From: CAINDZ01 sp964399195
GTDB lineage: Bacteria > Krumholzibacteriota > Krumholzibacteriia > LZORAL124-64-63
Direction of reading: 5' to 3'
Length of the DNA: 35,755 bases
Assembly (NCBI GenBank): GCA_964399195.1
Contig: CAYNPY010000031.1
Location: 1 to 35,755, forward strand
Positions within the stretch are counted from its first letter, which is position 1. Every line of letters starts with the position of its first letter. Both the position numbers and the translations under genes were made by a program. Shown here piece by piece: positions 15,155-23,254 of this stretch. The notes beneath the pieces were generated by a model, which saw only the letters and a list, made by a program, of their open reading frames with translations, had not been told where the DNA came from and made no database searches.

Positions 15155-16447
15155 CTAGTGGGACCAGGCGGGGGTGATGTCGGGATCGCTCCCGAACGTC
15201 AGCTGGCGGAAGCCGCCTTCGACCACGTCGTAGACGTAGAGCTTCGAGGCGCCGGTGCGGTCGGAGGCGAAGACCAGGTGACGCCCGTTCGGCGCCCAGC
15301 TCGGGTCCTCGCTGTTGCGCCACGACAGGTCCGTCACCACGCGCCGGTCCTCGCCGCCCGGACGCATCACCACGATCTGGGTGACCACGTCCTCGCGCGT
15401 GGCGTACGCCAGCCATTCCCCGTTCGGCGACAGGGTGGCCGAGTCGTTGTACTTGCCCTCGAAGGTCAGGCGCCGCTTCCCGGCTCCTTCCTTGTCCAGC
15501 ATATATAACTGCGGGGTGCCGGTGCTGTCACTGGTAAAAACGAGCTCGCGGCCGTTCGGCGCCCAGCTGGGGCTGATCTCGATGGCCGGCGAGACCGTCA
15601 GCCGCTTGATGATCTGCCCCTCCGGGGTGATGCGGTAGATCTCCGGATCCCCACCGCGGGACAGGGAGATCAGCAGCTCCCGCCCGTCCGGACTCCAGTC
15701 CGCCCCCAGGTTCAGGCCCTCCTGCGCGATCACCTGCCGCACCTGGCCGGTGGCCGTCTCCAGGGTGTAGAGCCCCTGCTGGCCGCCCCGGTAGCTGGTG
15801 AAGGCGATCTTCGTGTCGTCGGGCGACCAGTCCGGGCACAGGTTGAGGGTCCGGTTCGCCGTCAGCCGCAGCAGGCCCTCGCCGTCGTAGTCCACCACGT
15901 AGATGTCCCGCCGGTTCCCCTGTCCCCGCGAGAAGGCCACGCGCGTCAGGGCGATGCCCTCCCCACCGACGGCCGTCCGCACCACCTCGTCGGCGAAGTG
16001 GTGGGCGGTGGTCCGCACCTGGTCCGCAGCGGGCCGGTAGCGCTTGGTCAGCACCAGTTGGCGGTCGGGCCAGGTCAGGAGGTTGAGGTTCACCGTCAGG
16101 GGCCACTCGCCGCTGGCCGGCGCCTCCACGGTGCCCTCGATGGTCCAGCTGAACGGCAGGGACTCCGGCTTGTAGCCCGGGCCGCCGACGTTGAACAGGC
16201 CGCTCAGCAGCAGGTCGTTGCCCACCACCTCGCGCAGCTTCGCGGCCGCCTCCTGGGCGGCGCGCCCGCCGGACAGCGCGCGGAAGTCCCCCATGCGGGC
16301 ATCGGTCTTGAGGACCGCCTGCTGGGTGTGCTGGATGTTGACCTCGGTGCGGCCTCCCTGCGCCGCCGCCGGCGAGGCCAGCAGCAGCGCCGCCGCCAGC
16401 GCCACCAGGGCGCGCGCGACCGGGCGCGTCGGGGTTGTCAGGCTCAT
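15155..16447 (-). CDS. tolB: Tol-Pal system protein TolB
   Basis: Periplasmic beta-propeller protein that cycles between Pal and TolA. The 430 residues show a signal peptide ending A-S-P-A-A-A-Q, an N-terminal alpha/beta domain (about 35-170), and a six-bladed propeller made of repeats such as C-P-D-W-S-P-D-D-T-K-I-A-F and P-S-W-A-P-N-G-R-E-L-V-F. The ATG at 16447-16445 shares its first base with the stop of tolA (TGATG), and the much longer upstream frame is antisense noise across tolA. Confidence 0.96.
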   Translation of the reverse strand: MSLTTPTRPVARALVALAAALLLASPAAAQGGRTEVNIQHTQQAVLKTDARMGDFRALSGGRAAQEAAAKLREVVGNDLLLSGLFNVGGPGYKPESLPFSWTIEGTVEAPASGEWPLTVNLNLLTWPDRQLVLTKRYRPAADQVRTTAHHFADEVVRTAVGGEGIALTRVAFSRGQGNRRDIYVVDYDGEGLLRLTANRTLNLCPDWSPDDTKIAFTSYRGGQQGLYTLETATGQVRQVIAQEGLNLGADWSPDGRELLISLSRGGDPEIYRITPEGQIIKRLTVSPAIEISPSWAPNGRELVFTSDSTGTPQLYMLDKEGAGKRRLTFEGKYNDSATLSPNGEWLAYATREDVVTQIVVMRPGGEDRRVVTDLSWRNSEDPSWAPNGRHLVFASDRTGASKLYVYDVVEGGFRQLTFGSDPDITPAWSH

Positions 16448-17160
16448 CAGTTTCCCGGCTCCAGGTTGAAGTCGAAGGTCACGCCGAGGTCGGTGCCCCG
16501 GTACTGCGGCGGCAGTTGCGGCAGGCGCGTGGTCTGCACCGCGCGCACGGCCTCGCGGTCGTAGACCCCGATGCCGCTGTTGCGCACGAGCTTCACCTGC
16601 GACACCACGCCCGCCCGGTTGATCACGAAATGCACGCTGCAGGAGACCAGCGCCCGGTCTCCGAACCCCAGTTGCCGCGGCTGCCAGTTGGCCACCACCC
16701 GGCTCTCGATCGTCTTCAGGTACCAGGCGAACGGGAAGTCGGTGTCCGTGCCGCTGACCGCCGGGCCGGTCACGCCCGTGTCGGCCCCGGGCTGGCCGGC
16801 CGGCGTCGCGGCAGCCGCCACCGGCGCGGTGGTCTTCGGCGCCGGCTTGGCCGCGGCCGGCTTCGGCGCTTCCTTGGGCTTCTCCTTCGGGGTCTCCTTG
16901 GGTTTCTCCTTGGGGACCTCCTTCGGGGGCCGCGGCACCTCCGGCTTGACCGGCGGCGTCTCGACCGGCGCCTGCGCGACGTCCTGCGGCACGTCGGGCG
17001 CCGCCTCCTGCGGCCGCGTCCGCGGCGCCTCCACGAGCCGGACGGCGATCACGTTCGGCATCCGCGCCGGCTGCGAGGTCACGCGGTCGCCCCACAGCAG
17101 CAGCGCCGCGAACGCCGCCGCGTGCAGCAGCACGGAGGCGGGAACCGCGCGCGCGTACAT
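16447..17160 (-). CDS. tolA: TolA-like energy-transducing protein with TonB C-terminal domain
   Basis: Links the TolQR motor in the inner membrane to TolB-Pal. It has 237 residues: a cytoplasmic stub, a membrane helix (about 8-23), then a Pro/Lys/Glu-rich linker (about 60-125) with repeated K-E-K-P-K-E units. A TonB/TolA C-terminal domain starts near F-A-W-Y-L-K-T-I-E-S-R-V and ends G-V-T-F-D-F-N-L-E. The linker is shorter than the long helical domain of E. coli TolA and looks more like TonB. Position between tolR and tolB decides the name. It starts 1 base after the tolR stop. Confidence 0.9.
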   Translation of the reverse strand: MYARAVPASVLLHAAAFAALLLWGDRVTSQPARMPNVIAVRLVEAPRTRPQEAAPDVPQDVAQAPVETPPVKPEVPRPPKEVPKEKPKETPKEKPKEAPKPAAAKPAPKTTAPVAAAATPAGQPGADTGVTGPAVSGTDTDFPFAWYLKTIESRVVANWQPRQLGFGDRALVSCSVHFVINRAGVVSQVKLVRNSGIGVYDREAVRAVQTTRLPQLPPQYRGTDLGVTFDFNLEPGN

Positions 17161-17161
17161 C

Positions 17162-17587
17162 TCAGCGCTTCTTCGGCGGGGCCGCCACCGGCTGGTCGGC
17201 CACCAGGCTCAGGTTGACGAAGCCCTCGCGCTCGACGGCCGCCATCAGCTTCAGCACGAAGCCGTACGGGACCTCCTCGTCGCAGCGCAGGTAGACCGGC
17301 ACCTTGTCCTTCTGGTCGGCCCACGGCGCCAGCAGGCCGGGCAGGTCGTCGAGAGGCACGGCCTGCTCCTGGAAGAACACCTGGCGCGTGGCCGTCACCG
17401 AGATGACCGGCCCTTCCTTGACCACCACCTCGCGCGTCTCGGTCTCAGGGAGGTTCACCTCCACGCCGCCCTGGATGTAGGGCGCCGTGAGCATGAAGAT
17501 GATCAGCATGCACATCGTCACGTCCACCAGCGACGTGATGTTGATCGAGGCCATGGCCTGGTAGCCGCGACGGCGGGCCGGGGCCAT
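17162..17587 (-). CDS. tolR: TolR/ExbD-type proton-channel subunit
   Basis: Inner-membrane partner of TolQ that uses the proton gradient. It is 141 residues with a single membrane helix, N-I-T-S-L-V-D-V-T-M-C-M-L-I-I-F-M, carrying the essential proton-binding Asp22, and a periplasmic domain that binds peptidoglycan. The ATG at 17587-17585 overlaps the tolQ stop by one base (TGATG). A longer upstream frame lies antisense in tolQ and was not used. Confidence 0.95.
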   Translation of the reverse strand: MAPARRRGYQAMASINITSLVDVTMCMLIIFMLTAPYIQGGVEVNLPETETREVVVKEGPVISVTATRQVFFQEQAVPLDDLPGLLAPWADQKDKVPVYLRCDEEVPYGFVLKLMAAVEREGFVNLSLVADQPVAAPPKKR

Positions 17588-18330
17588 CAGATCGTCTCCC
17601 GTTCGTGGCGCTCGGGGCGGCGCGGCGCCTCCCGCAACGCGCCGGACGGCGCGGCGGGCGAGGCGGCCTCCTCCAGGATCGTCCGCAGCCGGTCCATCTC
17701 GTTGGCGACCAGGTCGATCTTGCGGACCAGCATGTTGTAGAAGACCACGGCGGGGATCGCGGCGCCCAGGCCGGCGACCGTCGTGATCAGGGCCTCGGCG
17801 ATGCCCGGCGCCACGACGGTGAGGTTCGCGCTGTGCATCGAGGCCATGCTCCAGAAGCTGGCCATGATCCCCCAGACCGTGCCCAGCAGGCCCAGGAACG
17901 GCGCCACGGTCACGGTCGTCGACAGGATGATCACGTAGCGCTCGAGGTGCTCGATCTCCAGATAAGTGATGCGCTCGCTCGCGCGCCGGACGCCGGGCAG
18001 ATCCCGCGCGGCGCCGGCCTCCACCAGCAGGTTGCACAGGGGCAGGTCCGCGTTGCCGCGGCACCAGACCTCCAGGTCGCGACGCTCGTAATTGCCCGCC
18101 AGCCAGCGGTCGCAGTGCTCCCAGAACGCGAGGTGGCCGCGGCGCAGGCGCGCCAGCGCGCGGGCCTTGTCGATGAACACCGCCCACGACAGCACCGACA
18201 GGACCAGCAGCAGCAGCAGGATGAACTTCCCGAAGAACGTCGACGTGTCGATCAGGTTCATGATGTCGCCGGCGGTCAGCGCACCGAGGACGGGCGCCGG
18301 CGCCAGCGCAGCGGCGAAGGAATGAGCCAT
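17587..18330 (-). CDS. tolQ: TolQ/ExbB-type motor subunit
   Basis: MotA/TolQ/ExbB-family subunit that forms the pentameric proton channel around TolR. The protein of 247 residues has one early membrane helix (about 35-53) and two helices near P-F-L-G-L-L-G-T-V-W-G-I-M-A-S-F and T-T-V-A-G-L-G-A-A-I-P-A-V-V-F-Y-N, both strongly conserved family motifs lining the channel. The ATG at 18330 has AAGGAGA upstream. An open frame extending to 18477 lacks that site. It is the first tol gene, 189 bp after the Minf_1886 gene, and no separate promoter is evident in that spacer. Confidence 0.95.
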   Translation of the reverse strand: MAHSFAAALAPAPVLGALTAGDIMNLIDTSTFFGKFILLLLLVLSVLSWAVFIDKARALARLRRGHLAFWEHCDRWLAGNYERRDLEVWCRGNADLPLCNLLVEAGAARDLPGVRRASERITYLEIEHLERYVIILSTTVTVAPFLGLLGTVWGIMASFWSMASMHSANLTVVAPGIAEALITTVAGLGAAIPAVVFYNMLVRKIDLVANEMDRLRTILEEAASPAAPSGALREAPRRPERHERETI

Positions 18331-18487
18331 CGGCTCTCCTTGGCGGAGCGTGGGTTCAGGTGGGGCCCGGTCTTGCTCCCTCCGGACCGGATCCGCCCGG
18401 GCCCTCCTGGCCCGGCGCCGCGCCGGGCGCGGCTCGCGAACGATGGACGGCCGACCGGTGGCCCGGCGGCGCTGCAACCCGGAAGAT

Positions 18488-18509
18488 GCGTCCGGGTTCC
18501 CCCGGACGC
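18488..18509 (-). terminator. Hairpin after the Minf_1886-family gene
   Basis: A perfect 9-bp stem (GCGTCCGGG at 18488-18496 with its complement at 18501-18509) and a TTCC loop, 11 bases past the stop of the upstream gene. No T run follows, so it may be an attenuator or an RNA-processing or stability element between this gene and tolQ rather than a full stop. Confidence 0.45.
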
Positions 18510-18519
18510 CAGCGGGCGC

Positions 18520-18897
18520 TCAGGCGCGCCCGCGCATCGCCTTCAGGGAGAAGGCGTCCGCGAAGTCGAACTTGTCGATGAAATCCCGCAGCGAGTCGCG
18601 CTCCCGCTTGCGCAGCAGGCCCGCCTCGACCAGGTGGAACACCACGCGGCCGAAGTCGATGGTCTCGCGCACGCCCCAGGCGCGGAAGACCTCGGGGGCC
18701 ATGACCCCGTAGCGCTCGCGGCCCAGGTCGCGCACCGCCTCCAGGAGATCCTCGCCGGTCACGTGCCCGGGCTCCTCGCGGGCGGCCACGGCCGCTTCCA
18801 GCGCCTCCAGCACGAAGAAATAGGCGTCGGGGCGGAAGACACCACGCCGGCCGGCCAGTTCCTCGATGGTCTGCAGCAGGTCCCGGGTGTCGCTCAC
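18520..18897 (-). CDS. Minf_1886-family protein of unknown function
   Basis: A 125-residue soluble protein recognised as a member of the small Minf_1886 family (named from Methylacidiphilum, common in Planctomycetes-Verrucomicrobia relatives and some FCB-type bacteria). The family pattern is visible: Y-F-F-V-L-E-A-L-E, H-V-T-G-E-D-L-L-E-A-V-R-D-L, F-R-A-W-G-V-R-E-T-I-D-F-G-R-V-V-F and L-V-E-A-G-L-L. It has no known catalytic motif and no known function. The start is GTG at 18897 with GGGGA eight bases upstream. A very good promoter lies directly in front, and tolQ follows on the same strand. Confidence 0.85.
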   Translation of the reverse strand: MSDTRDLLQTIEELAGRRGVFRPDAYFFVLEALEAAVAAREEPGHVTGEDLLEAVRDLGRERYGVMAPEVFRAWGVRETIDFGRVVFHLVEAGLLRKRERDSLRDFIDKFDFADAFSLKAMRGRA

Positions 18898-18942
18898 GCC
18901 TCACATCCCCGGGGCGCGCCGGTCGGGCGCCGCCCCTGTCTT

Positions 18943-18970
18943 ATTGTAGGCCCGTCCGACCATCTGTCAA
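18943..18970 (-). promoter_or_regulatory. Strong sigma70-type promoter before the Minf_1886 gene and tol operon
   Basis: On the minus strand TTGACA (18965-18970), a 16-base spacer and TACAAT (18943-18948) form a near-consensus promoter. The TGA stop of bshA (18969-18967) lies within the TTGACA. Transcription would begin near 18936 and run into the Minf_1886 gene and then tolQ. Confidence 0.8.
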
Positions 18971-20130
18971 CTCCCGCGCCGGAAACCTGTCGGCAGCGGG
19001 CCGCGGGTCAGCAGACGGTCATAGAGGTCCAGGTACCGGCGCACGACGCAGCCCGCGCCGAAGTCGCCGGCAGCGTCCCGCCGGGCCTCCTCCGCCAGCT
19101 GGTGGCGCAGCACGTCGTCGCCCAGGACCGCCAGGGCGGCCGCGGTCATGCCCGCCACGTCGTGGGGATCCCGCAGGTAGCCGTTGACCCCGTCGTGGAC
19201 GAATTCGCCCGCCCCGCCCCGGCTGGTCACCAGGGGCACCACGCCGCACGCCATCGCCTCCAGCGCGACCAGCCCGAACGACTCGTGCAATGAAGGCAGC
19301 AGCAGCAGGTCGCACGCCGGGAGGATCCCTTCCAGCCCGGTCACCGAGCCCAGGCAGGTCGCGCGCTCCAGCAGCCCGCGCGAGGCCAGGGCTTCGCGCA
19401 CGGACGGCATCTCGGGGCCGTCGCCGACCAGCAGCAGGCGCGCCGGGATCCGCGCCGCCACGCCGGCGAAGACCTCCACGACGGCCTGCGCGTTCTTCAC
19501 CGGCCGGAAGTTCGAGACGTGGACCAGCAGCTTCTCGCCCGGTGCGGCGAAGCGGGCCCTGACCGCCTCGTCGCGCCCCGGCGCGTAGAGGCGCGCGTCG
19601 ACGAAATTCGGGATCACTTCGATGTCGCGCCCGCAGCCGAAGACCCGCACCGTCTCGTCGCGCAGGAAGCCCGAGACCGCGGTCACGGCGTCGCTCTGCT
19701 CGATGAGGAATCGCGTGATCGGGAAGTACGACGGCTCCTGCCCCACCAGGGTGATGTCCGTGCCGTGCAGCGTGGTGACGACCTTCACGCGGTCGGCGCC
19801 CAGCATCTGGCGCGCCAGGTAGGCGCCGGCCGCGTGCGGCACCGCGTAGTGCACGTGCAGGATGTCCAGTCCGCAGCGCAGCGCCACGTCGTGCATCGTC
19901 GAGGCCAGGCTCAGCGTGTACGGCGCGTGCTGGAAGACGGGGTACGACGGCATCTCCACCGGGTGATAGAAGATGTTCCGCTGGTACGGCTCCAGGCGGA
20001 AGGGCAGGTGCGTGGCGATGAAGTGCACCTCGCAGCCCAGGCGCGCCAGGTGCAGGCCGAGCTCGGTGGCCACCACGCCGCTGCCGCCCTGCGTCGGGTA
20101 ACAGGTGATGCCGACGGCGGGCATCCTCAT
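18967..20130 (-). CDS. bshA: BshA, N-acetyl-alpha-D-glucosaminyl L-malate synthase
   Basis: First step of bacillithiol synthesis: joins UDP-GlcNAc and L-malate. It is a 387-residue GT4-fold glycosyltransferase. BshA hallmarks are the N-terminal G-I-T-C-Y-P-T-Q-G-G-S-G-V-V-A-T-E-L-G, H-V-H-Y-A-V-P-H-A, the loop T-L-H-G-T-D-I-T-L-V-G, S-N-F-R-P-V-K-N and the donor-binding E-S-F-G-L-V-A-L-E-A-M-A-C-G. The ATG at 20130 overlaps the bshB1 stop as ATGA; a second ATG two codons on is less likely. The gene ends in the -35 of the next promoter. Pairing with BshB1 and BshC makes the assignment firm. Confidence 0.96.
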   Translation of the reverse strand: MRMPAVGITCYPTQGGSGVVATELGLHLARLGCEVHFIATHLPFRLEPYQRNIFYHPVEMPSYPVFQHAPYTLSLASTMHDVALRCGLDILHVHYAVPHAAGAYLARQMLGADRVKVVTTLHGTDITLVGQEPSYFPITRFLIEQSDAVTAVSGFLRDETVRVFGCGRDIEVIPNFVDARLYAPGRDEAVRARFAAPGEKLLVHVSNFRPVKNAQAVVEVFAGVAARIPARLLLVGDGPEMPSVREALASRGLLERATCLGSVTGLEGILPACDLLLLPSLHESFGLVALEAMACGVVPLVTSRGGAGEFVHDGVNGYLRDPHDVAGMTAAALAVLGDDVLRHQLAEEARRDAAGDFGAGCVVRRYLDLYDRLLTRGPLPTGFRRGS

Positions 20131-20897
20131 GAGCGCCACGGCTCCGGCGGCAGGTCGCTCACGACGGGCGCCTGCGCGGTCGTCACCGCTTCGGCCCGCC
20201 GAACCCCGGCGCGGCGGCCCCAGCGACGGGCGCGGTCTTCGATGCGCTCGAGGAAGGCCGGATCGTTGATCACGGTCGCGCGCCGTCCCTCCTCCCGCTG
20301 CAGCTGGCTGCGGTAGAAGGCCAGCGCCGCCAGCTTCGCCGGCCAGTGCTCCCCGACATCGAACAGCAGCGAGGGCGCGCCGTCCTCGGGCGTCACGTGG
20401 CCCACGGTCTGCACCTCCCAGCGCTCGGCGGGGGCCGGCAACTCGGTCGCCCCGTGCAGGCGCACCGGCGGCAACGGCGGCTGCCACGCCGCCAGGCGCG
20501 CCAGGAACACCGCCCGCTCGACCAGGCCCGGCGTGGCCTGGTGGTCCGGATGCCGGCGCGGCTCGGGCGCCGTGACCAGCCAGCGCGGCCGCAGTCGGCG
20601 GATGACCGCGACCACCGCGGCCGCCTGTTCGCGGTCACCCGCGTCGATGAAGCCGTCCGGCAGGGCCAGTTGCGCGCGTCCGGCCAGCCCCAGCGCGCCG
20701 GCCGCGGCGACCGATTCAGCCCAGCGCTCCTCGGGCGTAGCGTTGGTGCCCAGCTCCCCGCGCGTCAGTTCGAGCGCCCACACGCGGCGCCCGCGGGCGG
20801 CCAGCGCGGCCATCGCGCCGCCGAGCCCGATCTCCGCGTCGTCCGGGTGCGGCGAGACCACCAGCAGGTCGCAGGCGGGCGGCGACTCGTTGATCAT
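20127..20897 (-). CDS. bshB1: BshB1, GlcNAc-malate deacetylase
   Basis: Second step of bacillithiol synthesis: zinc-dependent removal of the N-acetyl group from GlcNAc-malate, in the cytoplasm. The 256-residue PIG-L/LmbE-type protein has the zinc motif S-P-H-P-D-D-A-E at about residues 15-22 and the later ligand in R-R-H-P-D-H-Q-A-T. The BshB1-typical L-T-R-G-E-L-G-T and F-Y-R-S-Q-L are also present. The ATG at 20897 has AGAGGA upstream. The gene lies 39 bp after bshC and overlaps bshA by four bases. Confidence 0.95.
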   Translation of the reverse strand: MINESPPACDLLVVSPHPDDAEIGLGGAMAALAARGRRVWALELTRGELGTNATPEERWAESVAAAGALGLAGRAQLALPDGFIDAGDREQAAAVVAVIRRLRPRWLVTAPEPRRHPDHQATPGLVERAVFLARLAAWQPPLPPVRLHGATELPAPAERWEVQTVGHVTPEDGAPSLLFDVGEHWPAKLAALAFYRSQLQREEGRRATVINDPAFLERIEDRARRWGRRAGVRRAEAVTTAQAPVVSDLPPEPWRS

Positions 20898-20936
20898 CGC
20901 GTTCCTCTCCCGGGCGCTCGCGGCGCCCTGTGCGGT

Positions 20937-22463
20937 TCAGCGCACAAGGTACTCGCGCCACCGGCCGCCGGCACCGCTCTCCAAGTGCTCCCGCGCGGCG
21001 CCGAGCAGCGCCGCCGGGAGCCCCTCGCCGAACAGCGCGACGGCCGCCAGCGCGGCCAGGCCCCGCTCCTGGCGCCGGCCGTCGGGCAGCAGGTGCGCGG
21101 GCAGGCCGGCCGCATCCTGCTGTCTCCGCCGGCGACTCTCGGCCTCCACCATCGCCGCCACGCCCCGCGCCCAGCGCCGCGCCCGTCCCTGCGCCAGGCG
21201 GGCCGCGCGCTCGGTCCCGAGGCCCAGTTCGGTCACCAGCAACTGCGCCAGATCGCGCTCCGCCCGCGCCGCGGCCGCGCGCGCCAGCGCGGCCGCCCCG
21301 TCCGCAGCCAGCCCTCGCGCCGCCGATCCCGCCAGGAGCGGGCCCGCGTCGTCGCCGGGCCGCAGCAGCCACGCGAACAGGCGCGGCACCAGGGGCGACC
21401 GCGCCAGGCCCAGCTCCCCGTGCACGGGCGCGATCTGTTCGAGGTAAGCCGCCTCGCCGGGGCCCACGACCACGGCCACCGGCCGCAGCAGCCAGTCCTG
21501 CACGGCGCTGCGCAACAGGACGCCCGGCCGCAGGTCGGCCGCCGCCGGCAGCGCGACGCCCGGTCCCAGGGCGCGCCGCCGCCCGCTCTCGGCGACGTAC
21601 AGGTGCCGCGCGAGAGAGCGTTCGGAAACCGGCACCGGCAGCCCGGCCGCGCGCAGTTCCCGGCCCCGCTGCCGGGCCAGTTCCACACAGCGCTCCCGGC
21701 GCGGCGCCAGTCCGGCGTAGAACGCGTCTGCCGCCGCGTGCAGCAGCGGGTCGTTGCCCCGCACCACGACCAGCGGCTGGCCGGCGAACACCCGCCGCAC
21801 GGCGGCCACGTTCAACCTCGACCAGTCGTGGTCCTCAGCCAGCGCGCGGGCCCACAGCGCGGCCAGGTCCGCCAGCAAGGTTGCGCCCGGCCTGGCCGCG
21901 GCCGCCGCCGCCAGCAGCGCCGCACCGGGCCGGCACCACGAGCGCGCCGGCGTCGGCCCGATCATGCCGCGCGGCACGGCGCCCGCCCGCGCCGCGGCCC
22001 AGCCCTCGGCCCGCACCAGGCCCGCCGCGGGATCCCAGCCCGCCGGCGCGAGCGCTTCCAGAAGGTCATCGTCGTCGTCGGCGCACCAGAAGACCGCGAC
22101 GGTGGGACGCCCCTGTTCGGTCCGGCGGCGCGCCAGCGCCAGGGCGGTGGCGATCTTCAGCAAGGTCAGCGTCGGGCCGCCCAGGAAACCGGGCTGCTGC
22201 CCCGTCACGACCGCGCCGGCGCGGCCGGCGGTCAGGGCGGCCAGGGCCACAGCCTCGTCGGCGGCGGCGGCGGCCTCCGCCGCCTGTCGCCACGGTCGAC
22301 CGGCCGCCTCGCCGAACAGCGGCGCCGGCCCCGGCGGAGCGGGCGCCGCCAGCGCCGCCGACGCGTCCGCCGCGGCGCTCCCGGCGAGCAGCCAGCGCGC
22401 GAAGGCCGCGCCGCCCGCGCCGGCGGTCGCCAAGTCGGCGCCGGGCGTCCATGCCGGCGTCAT
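20937..22463 (-). CDS. bshC: BshC, putative bacillithiol cysteine ligase
   Basis: Last step of bacillithiol synthesis: addition of cysteine to the glucosaminyl-malate amine, although the reaction has been hard to show biochemically for the family. The protein has 508 residues. It shows the family motif T-G-Q-Q-P-G-F-L-G-G-P-T-L-T-L-L-K at about 87-103 and A-V-F-W-C-A-D-D-D-D-D-L-L-E for the usual F-W-x-A-x-E-D-H-D segment; the stretch here is unusually Asp-rich. A C-terminal coiled-coil region is Ala- and Arg-rich. The ATG overlaps the methyltransferase stop as ATGA. It is more divergent and more Ala-rich than the other bsh proteins. Confidence 0.9.
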   Translation of the reverse strand: MTPAWTPGADLATAGAGGAAFARWLLAGSAAADASAALAAPAPPGPAPLFGEAAGRPWRQAAEAAAAADEAVALAALTAGRAGAVVTGQQPGFLGGPTLTLLKIATALALARRRTEQGRPTVAVFWCADDDDDLLEALAPAGWDPAAGLVRAEGWAAARAGAVPRGMIGPTPARSWCRPGAALLAAAAAARPGATLLADLAALWARALAEDHDWSRLNVAAVRRVFAGQPLVVVRGNDPLLHAAADAFYAGLAPRRERCVELARQRGRELRAAGLPVPVSERSLARHLYVAESGRRRALGPGVALPAAADLRPGVLLRSAVQDWLLRPVAVVVGPGEAAYLEQIAPVHGELGLARSPLVPRLFAWLLRPGDDAGPLLAGSAARGLAADGAAALARAAAARAERDLAQLLVTELGLGTERAARLAQGRARRWARGVAAMVEAESRRRRQQDAAGLPAHLLPDGRRQERGLAALAAVALFGEGLPAALLGAAREHLESGAGGRWREYLVR

Positions 22464-23254
22464 GCCCGTTCCTCCTTGCGATAGGCCAGCAGCCAGCGCG
22501 GACCCGAGCCCAGCGGCGCGCCGTCGTAGTCGCCGGCGCCGGCCACGCGCCGCAGGCCCGCGGCCGCGGCCAGGGCGTCCAGGTCCGCCAGGCCGTAGAG
22601 CGTCACGCGCTCGGTGTAGCGCACGCCGCCGGGTCCCACGTCCAGCCGCGCCGCCTCCCGTTCGCGCCCGGGCAGCGGCCGCAGGCTCACGTCCTTGACC
22701 ACGCAGCCGGCTTCCAGCCGCCGCGCCTCCCGCACCGCCAGCGGCCCGGCCTCGCGATCGCGCGCGCGGGGACCGGCGGCCAACTCCGCGCGCACGCGGT
22801 CCGCGTCCAGGTAGTCCAGGAACCAGTGGCCGCCGGCGGCCAGCACGCGCCCGATGCCCGCGGCCACCTCCCGGTCGCCGCCCTCTTCACCCGTCCGGCC
22901 GAAGTACCCGAAGGCCGTGAACAGCGAGAGCACCGCGGCGAAGCGCCGGTCGGCGAACGGGAGGGCGCGCATGTCGCCGCGCACCAGCGCCGCGCTCCCG
23001 CCGCGGGCCCGGGCTGCGCGCAGCAGGGGCGCGGAGAGGTCCAGGCCCACCACGCGCACGCCGGCCGCGTCCAGCAGCGCCAGGTGCCGACCGTCGCCGC
23101 ACCCGAGGTCCAGCACGGGCGCCCCGCCCGCGGCGGCCAGCGGCGCCAGGCGGGGCAGAAGATCCAGGCAGCGGCGCGCCTCGGCCGCGTCGCGGTGCGC
23201 GTAGAGGACGGGATAGAAGGCGCCGAAGGCCCTGCTGCACCAGGAGTCAGCCAC
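22460..23254 (-). CDS. SAM-dependent methyltransferase in the bacillithiol operon
   Basis: Class I methyltransferase of 264 residues. Motif I is V-L-D-L-G-C-G-D-G-R-H at about 47-57, motif II V-V-G-L-D-L-S, motif III A-L-V-R-G-D-M-R-A-L-P-F and motif IV A-V-L-S-L-F-T-A-F-G-Y-F. The beta-strand-rich C-terminal part (V-R-Y-T-E-R-V-T-L-Y) is seen in small-molecule methyltransferases. It starts with GTG at 23254, overlapping the nadB stop by 8 bases, and ends overlapping the bshC ATG by 4 bases, so its protein level is tied to both. Chlorobi are known to make N-methyl-bacillithiol with a methyltransferase called NmbA, so that role is a good guess here. Orthology could not be tested, and another small-molecule substrate remains possible. 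Confidence 0.85.
   Translation of the reverse strand: MADSWCSRAFGAFYPVLYAHRDAAEARRCLDLLPRLAPLAAAGGAPVLDLGCGDGRHLALLDAAGVRVVGLDLSAPLLRAARARGGSAALVRGDMRALPFADRRFAAVLSLFTAFGYFGRTGEEGGDREVAAGIGRVLAAGGHWFLDYLDADRVRAELAAGPRARDREAGPLAVREARRLEAGCVVKDVSLRPLPGREREAARLDVGPGGVRYTERVTLYGLADLDALAAAAGLRRVAGAGDYDGAPLGSGPRWLLAYRKEERA

Noticed and set aside
16860..16930. Repeat element in tolA
   Set aside because: The repeated Lys-Glu-Lys-Pro codons are the normal low-complexity linker of a TonB/TolA-type protein, not an independent DNA repeat.
18331..18519. Separate tolQ promoter
   Set aside because: The spacer is uniformly GC-rich and has no pair of boxes with acceptable spacing.
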